A stretch of DNA of 9,087 nucleotides, taken from positions 1-9,087 of the forward strand of contig JADBKA010000191.1 of the NCBI GenBank assembly GCA_014896635.1, given 5' to 3'. Shown here in pieces: positions 6,591 through 9,087 of this stretch. Below the pieces are notes generated by a model. The model was not told where the DNA came from. It made no database searches and worked only from the letters and a program-made list of their open reading frames with translations. This stretch comes from Ktedonobacteraceae bacterium. GTDB lineage: Bacteria > Chloroflexota > Ktedonobacteria > Ktedonobacterales > Ktedonobacteraceae. Both the position numbers and the translations under genes were made by a program. The stretch's first letter is position 1. The number at the start of each line of letters is the position of its first letter.

Positions 6591-7343
6591 ATGGCTATCG
6601 CAGAGAAAAAAGTTTGTATCCTTTGTGTCGAAGATGATCCACAAATGCGTACATTCCTGCTTGCCCAGTTAAGGGCGCGCGGCTTCCAGGTCCATACCGC
6701 CCGCGACGGTGCGCAGGCCATAGATATGGCCGCACTCTTTCAGCCGCAACTGGTGTTACTTGATCTCTCACTGCCTACGCTGGATGGCCTGGCCTTTCTG
6801 CGTCGCCTGCGTGAATGGAGCGGCATTCCCGTCATTGTGCTCTCGGCCCACGATGAGGAGCCTGTCAAGATCAAGGCGCTCGACCTGGGCGCCGACGATT
6901 ATCTGACCAAGCCGTTCAGCCTCAACGAGTTGCTGGCCCGCGTGCGGGTAGCCCTGCGCCGCGCTGAAGAGACTGCGCGACTGCGTAGCAGCGTGGGTGC
7001 CGGCGAGACGCATCGACCGGGCTACCGCAGCGGCGGCAAAAATGGCCTGTACGTTGATTTTGCGCGCCGCAAAGCCTATGCCTGTGGCCAGGAAGTGCAT
7101 CTCACCCCGACCGAATACGACCTGCTCTGTGAACTCACGCGCAACGCTGGCAAAGTGCTCACGCACAAAGAACTGCTCCAGCGCGTCTGGGGTGCCGACT
7201 ACAGCGGCGAAAACACCTACCTGCGCACCTTCATCCGCCACTTGCGCCGCAAGCTCGAACCCGATCCCTCGCAGCCGCGCTTCCTGCTCAATGAACTGGG
7301 CGTTGGCTACTACGTCCCCCCGCCTGATGAGGAACCACTCTAA
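6591..7343 (+). CDS. OmpR/PhoB-family response regulator, KdpE-like
   Basis: This 250-residue protein has an N-terminal receiver and a C-terminal winged-helix DNA-binding domain. In the receiver, the acidic pair E14/D15, phospho-acceptor Asp58 (VLLDLSLP), switch Ser85 (IVLSA) and Lys107 (LTKPF) are all present, so it should be phosphorylatable. A linker of about 25 residues (127-151) joins it to the winged helix (152-245), with LTPTEYDLLCELTRNAGKVL, a recognition helix around NTYLRTFIRHLRRKL (208-222) and the closing GVGYYV. The sequence resembles KdpE-type regulators, but no kdp genes are in the window. The ATG at 6591 is chosen because AGAGAGGG lies about 10 nt upstream and the next residues lead into the receiver; a GTG at 6561 would add ten residues. 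It follows the histidine kinase in the same direction and is its likely partner. TTCACA repeats just downstream may be its own target. Confidence 0.93.
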   Translation: MAIAEKKVCILCVEDDPQMRTFLLAQLRARGFQVHTARDGAQAIDMAALFQPQLVLLDLSLPTLDGLAFLRRLREWSGIPVIVLSAHDEEPVKIKALDLGADDYLTKPFSLNELLARVRVALRRAEETARLRSSVGAGETHRPGYRSGGKNGLYVDFARRKAYACGQEVHLTPTEYDLLCELTRNAGKVLTHKELLQRVWGADYSGENTYLRTFIRHLRRKLEPDPSQPRFLLNELGVGYYVPPPDEEPL

Positions 7344-7390
7344 CCAGGGGAGAGGAAGAAGGGCTGCTCGCAGAGTATCACTCCCCCAAT

Positions 7391-7446
7391 TTGTGAGAGT
7401 TCACAACATTTTCACACCAGGGCCGCAATTTTCACACGTTTCTCAC
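7391..7446 (+). promoter_or_regulatory. TTCACA direct-repeat array, candidate OmpR-type binding sites
   Basis: TTCACA occurs at 7400-7405, 7411-7416 and 7431-7436, with a degenerate TTCTCA at 7440-7445 and an inverted TTGTGA at 7391-7396. The first two are 11 bp apart. The second and third share an exact 10-bp repeat, ATTTTCACAC (7408-7417 and 7428-7437), 20 bp apart. OmpR/PhoB-family regulators bind direct repeats with about 11-bp (one-turn) spacing, and the gene for one ends 48 bp upstream. No good sigma-A promoter follows, which would suit an activated promoter for the CheY-like gene. Confidence 0.5.
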
Positions 7447-7468
7447 TCGTCTTGAGGTAATCTTGTCA

Positions 7469-7548
7469 TAGAGAAGAAGGCACTCCTTCTCTACGTCGCA
7501 CCGGCGACGCTAGCGAGGCGAGCGGTCGGGTTACGCAGGGCAGGCGTA
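7469..7548 (+). other. Structured leader of the CheY-like gene (three successive hairpins)
   Basis: An 8-bp stem TAGAGAAG/CTTCTCTA (7469-7476 with 7486-7493), a 6-bp stem CGTCGC/GCGACG with a 4-nt loop (7494-7509) and a 5-bp stem TACGC/GCGTA (7532-7548) follow one another directly upstream of the gene. The role is unknown; I do not recognise a riboswitch class, and the first hairpin has no T-tract. Confidence 0.4.
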
Positions 7549-7581
7549 GCAAACGTCACAAACGTATTGCAGGGATGTCTC

Positions 7582-8070
7582 ATGCACGATCAAGATACCG
7601 CGAGTACGACGCCGGGTGGCGACAGCACGAGCATTGCGGATGGGATTCACACAACCGGGCATCCCACCCCCCGGCAGAGCGCGGGACCAGGCAGAACCTG
7701 TTATATTTTGCTGGTCGAAGACGATCAATCGCTGGCTTCGCTGGAAGCCAGTACCCTGATAGCCCAGGGCTTTACCGTCGTTAGCGTAGAAAGCGGGGAA
7801 CGGGCCATTACGGCGCTGTCCCAGATGAGGCCGGATCTCGTTGTACTCGATCTCGAACTTACAGGGAGCGTGACCGGTTGGGATGTTCTGCGCACCATAC
7901 GCGCGCAGAGCACAACGGCTCCCATCCCGGTTCTCCTCACCACCAGTTCGATAGCAACTGTACGGACGTACATCCAGGTCTATGGCGAAAGTAAGCTGAC
8001 GCTGGACCATTTGCCAAAGCCGTATTCGATTCCTACGTTTCTTAAACGTGTCAGGCGTATGCTGGTATAG
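7582..8070 (+). CDS. Stand-alone CheY-like receiver protein
   Basis: This 162-residue protein is a single receiver domain behind a polar, Ser/Thr/Gly/Pro-rich N-terminal tail of about 38 residues. The receiver begins at CYILLVEDD (40-48). The acidic residues E46/D47, phospho-acceptor Asp90 (LVVLDLEL), switch Thr120/121 (VLLTTSS) and Lys146 (LPKPY) are all conserved, so it should accept phosphate from a kinase. There is no output domain, so it must act by protein contact, as a phosphate sink or as a relay step. The ATG at 7582 is chosen because AGGG lies 7 nt upstream; a TTG at 7567 would add five residues. It follows the kinase and OmpR-type regulator genes in the same direction, across a gap with candidate regulator sites, and may belong to the same pathway. 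The disordered tail may be a docking or flexible linker region. Confidence 0.88.
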   Translation: MHDQDTASTTPGGDSTSIADGIHTTGHPTPRQSAGPGRTCYILLVEDDQSLASLEASTLIAQGFTVVSVESGERAITALSQMRPDLVVLDLELTGSVTGWDVLRTIRAQSTTAPIPVLLTTSSIATVRTYIQVYGESKLTLDHLPKPYSIPTFLKRVRRMLV

Positions 8071-8203
8071 CTTCTCAGGGAGCCAGAAAAAGCTTCGCCG
8101 GGGAACGCCGGGTTTTATCCCTGCTTCTCCCCTTTCCCGGAGGGTATGTCGTAACAATACCTTACCATAGTCAGATTAGAGGTAAACGCAAAGGAGGTTC
8201 ATC

Positions 8204-8395
8204 ATGGAATGCAGTAGAGAAGATCGCGAAATCTTACGCAGAGGCGGTTTTGTTGAGCAGGAAGTGGTGCTATTGACGAAACTCCGTGCGGCCCACACCG
8301 AGAAAGAGAGAAAGCAAGCTCAGGCCAATCGCCGCCGCCTCGAATTTATTCGCTGGCTGGTAGAAACCGGCAAGCTTTCCGAACAGATCGCGTAA
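8204..8395 (+). CDS. Small charged helical protein of unknown function (63 aa)
   Basis: I do not recognise this protein. It is accepted as a real gene because a near-perfect Shine-Dalgarno AAAGGAGG stands 6 nt before the ATG and the frame is short but intact with a TAA stop. The sequence is rich in Arg, Lys and Glu, with predicted long helices (about residues 4-35 and 36-60), one cysteine (Cys3), no membrane segment and no metal-binding pattern. The stretch around EFIRWLVETGKLSEQI (47-62) is amphipathic, suggesting dimerisation or partner binding. It lies 133 bp after the CheY-like gene and converges on the 81-residue gene. A small regulatory or adaptor protein is possible, but nothing in the sequence fixes a function. 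Confidence 0.65.
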   Translation: MECSREDREILRRGGFVEQEVVLLTKLRAAHTEKERKQAQANRRRLEFIRWLVETGKLSEQIA

Positions 8396-8424
8396 GAGAG
8401 GTGACACAGCCTTGCTGATCGCCC

Positions 8425-8462
8425 TGTGGCTGTCTTGCGCTATATCAGGCAGGACAGCCACA
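8425..8462. terminator. Strong stem-loop between convergent genes, possible two-way terminator
   Basis: TGTGGCTGTCTTGC (8425-8438) pairs with GCAGGACAGCCACA (8449-8462) across a 10-nt loop, with a single T:G mismatch in 14 positions. It lies 30 nt after the stop of the 63-residue gene and 72 nt beyond the stop of the gene on the other strand. Neither side has a T-tract, so it may stabilise 3' ends or act with Rho rather than be a classic intrinsic terminator. Confidence 0.45.
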
Positions 8463-8534
8463 AGACTCCTCACCCTCAACCACTGGCGAGCAGATGATTT
8501 CTGAGTAAAAGAGAGCCAGAATAAATAGCAGGTT

Positions 8535-8780
8535 TCAGGAGGGTTGGACGTTTGTGTGCTCGATGAGCAGCTCTCCCTGATCATCCCCGCCATGTCCGTG
8601 CTCCACTACGATGCGTGGCAGCAACATCTCTGCTATAGAGGGCTTTTGTGTCACGGAACGCAAGATATTATCAACCAGTGATTCTGGTGGTTCCACGTGT
8701 AATAATTTCGTGACGAGTCGATCAAATTCATCTTCGGACTCATTTTGCTCGGAAAAGAAATGGTGGGTTTGTTGTTCCAT
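8535..8780 (-). CDS. Small acidic protein of unknown function (81 aa), possible ECF-sigma target
   Basis: I do not recognise a named family. The 81-residue protein is acidic, with an Asp/Glu-rich start, a central helical stretch DEFDRLVTKLLHVEPPESLV (17-36) continuing to DNILRSVTQ, and a C-terminal part containing HGHGG (61-65). It has no cysteine, no membrane helix and no signal peptide. The EPPESLV-x-x-IL pattern resembles short N-terminal segments of anti-sigma-like proteins, but this is only an impression. The ATG at 8780 is chosen because GAGGGG lies 6 nt upstream; an in-frame ATG at 8849 would place the -10 element and dyad inside the coding region. It lies downstream of an ECF sigma factor gene on the same strand, but a terminator and its own ECF-type promoter separate them. 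A role in sigma-factor feedback is possible but unproven. Confidence 0.6.
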   Translation of the reverse strand: MEQQTHHFFSEQNESEDEFDRLVTKLLHVEPPESLVDNILRSVTQKPSIAEMLLPRIVVEHGHGGDDQGELLIEHTNVQPS

Positions 8781-8794
8781 GTGTACACCCCTCG

Positions 8795-8833
8795 ATGTTA
8801 TTCGTAGCCATTTGTTTGTAGTACGAATAACAT
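8795..8833. promoter_or_regulatory. Perfect 12-bp inverted repeat overlapping the promoter of the 81-aa gene
   Basis: ATGTTATTCGTA (8795-8806) is exactly repeated in inverse at 8822-8833 with a 15-nt spacer. It lies 14 bp before the ATG and covers the -10 CGTA and the expected start site on the minus strand. This is the geometry of a repressor operator, or of a hairpin in the leader. Confidence 0.6.
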
Positions 8834-8848
8834 AAGAGGGAAGTTTCA
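8822..8848 (-). promoter_or_regulatory. ECF sigma (SigW-type) promoter of the 81-aa gene
   Basis: On the minus strand TGAAAC (8843-8848) is followed after 17 bp by CGTA (8822-8825). This is the SigW-type ECF promoter pattern (TGAAAC, 16-17 bp, CGTA). The start would be near 8815, about 35 nt before the ATG at 8780. An ECF sigma factor is encoded just upstream on the same strand. Confidence 0.55.
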
Positions 8849-8853
8849 CTTTT

Positions 8854-8881
8854 CTCAGCTTTCTTAACTCTCTCTCAGCTT
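8854..8881. repeat. CTCAGCTT direct repeat, 20 bp apart, upstream of the ECF-type promoter
   Basis: CTCAGCTT occurs at 8854-8861 and 8874-8881, extending to ten of eleven matching bases on the left side. The spacing equals two DNA turns and the pair lies directly upstream of the -35 element, a position suited to an activator. No protein can be assigned. Confidence 0.4.
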
Positions 8882-8902
8882 CGCCGGCTCTCCCCCCTTT
8901 TT

Positions 8903-8949
8903 TAAAGAGAAAAAGCCAGGAAGGCTCCCCATGCGTGGTTGTCCTGGCT
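8903..8949 (-). terminator. Intrinsic terminator of the ECF sigma gene
   Basis: Read on the minus strand, AGCCAGGA (8949-8942) pairs exactly with TCCTGGCT (8921-8914) across a 20-nt loop. The stem runs into TTTTTCTCTTT. It lies 48 bp after the sigma gene stop codon. The stem is short and the loop large, but the T-rich tail supports termination. Confidence 0.55.
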
Positions 8950-8996
8950 CCTTAACCTTGCAGGTGTACTTTGAGACCTGCTCCTGGAGATTTCTC

Positions 8997-9087
8997 CTAC
9001 ACATGCATGGCGGAGAGCGCCTCGCGTAGTAAAGGGCGAGCGCGCTGGAAGTAGGTCTTGGCCGTCGCCTCTGGCATATTCAGGGTA
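8997..9087 (-). CDS. ECF-type RNA polymerase sigma factor (C-terminal fragment, region 4.2)
   Basis: Only the last 29 codons and a TAG stop are inside the window; the gene continues past the right edge. The visible residues include LNMPEATAKTYFQRARPLL and then REAL, which match the second half of the sigma region 4.2 helix-turn-helix: a turn (LNMPEATAK), then a recognition helix ending in the R-A-R-x-x-L-R-E-A-L pattern typical of ECF (group 4) sigma factors. Region 4.2 contacts the -35 element. The assignment to ECF rather than a LuxR-type or other helix-turn-helix protein rests on this short stretch. A matching ECF-type promoter lies about 150 bp downstream before the 81-residue gene, which supports it. 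An anti-sigma gene, if present, is not seen directly after it unless the 81-residue protein has that role. Confidence 0.7.
   Translation of the reverse strand, partial: TLNMPEATAKTYFQRARPLLREALSAMHV

Noticed and set aside
7347..7386. GGGGAG/CTCCCC inverted repeat after the response regulator gene as a terminator
   Set aside because: The loop is 28 nt and no T-tract follows, so termination is not supported.
7391..7406. TTGTGA-N4-TCACAA as a CRP/FNR-type site
   Set aside because: CRP sites have a 6-bp spacer between TGTGA and TCACA; here it is 4 bp. The right half belongs to the TTCACA direct-repeat series, so an OmpR-type site is the better reading.
8094..8117. Possible intrinsic terminator after the CheY-like gene (CCGG pairing with CCGG, then TTTT)
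   Set aside because: The stem is only 4 bp, too weak to call a terminator.
1..9087. CRISPR array, tRNA, rRNA, insertion sequence or prophage genes
   Set aside because: I saw no regularly spaced repeats with unique spacers, no cloverleaf-like or rRNA-like sequence, and no transposase or phage protein in any frame.

Overview
The window looks like a GC-rich bacterial chromosome segment, most likely from the Chloroflexota and within them the class Ktedonobacteria. This is inferred from protein style: the MurD N-terminus, a large soluble PAS/GAF histidine kinase paired with a KdpE-like regulator, an ECF sigma factor tail, and short GC-rich palindromic repeats between genes. No rRNA, tRNA, CRISPR array, transposase or phage gene is visible. 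The genes are evenly spaced, and I see no clear sign of recent transfer.

Left part (1-3540). A 5' fragment of murD (peptidoglycan synthesis) leaves the window on the minus strand. A cluster of GC-rich hairpins lies upstream of it. Next is a divergent pair: an ArsR-family repressor (minus) and a short-chain dehydrogenase (plus), followed on the plus strand by a 14-TM DHA2-type MFS exporter. The arsR/SDR intergenic region contains overlapping divergent promoters, a 12-bp palindrome and a perfect 16-bp inverted repeat. This suggests that the repressor controls a small detoxification or export unit. A second perfect 16-bp inverted repeat separates the dehydrogenase from the exporter.

Middle part (3541-8070). 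A two-component system reads in the plus direction: a soluble kinase with PAS, GAF, PAS and PAS modules (about 916 residues), an OmpR/PhoB-type response regulator, and a stand-alone CheY-like receiver. Between the two regulator genes are TTCACA direct repeats, two of them 11 bp apart and an exact 10-bp pair 20 bp apart. These look like a binding site for an OmpR-type regulator. A run of hairpins follows in the leader of the CheY-like gene.

Right part (8071-9087). A 63-residue protein of unknown function with a near-ideal Shine-Dalgarno sequence is encoded on the plus strand. Facing it on the minus strand is an 81-residue acidic protein of unknown function. Further right on the minus strand is the extreme C-terminus of an ECF sigma factor (region 4.2), followed by a likely intrinsic terminator. 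The 81-residue gene has its own upstream sequence TGAAAC-N17-CGTA, which matches the classic ECF (SigW-type) promoter pattern. A perfect 12-bp inverted repeat overlaps its -10 element. The simplest model is an ECF sigma factor beside one of its own targets, with a second repressor-like control layer.
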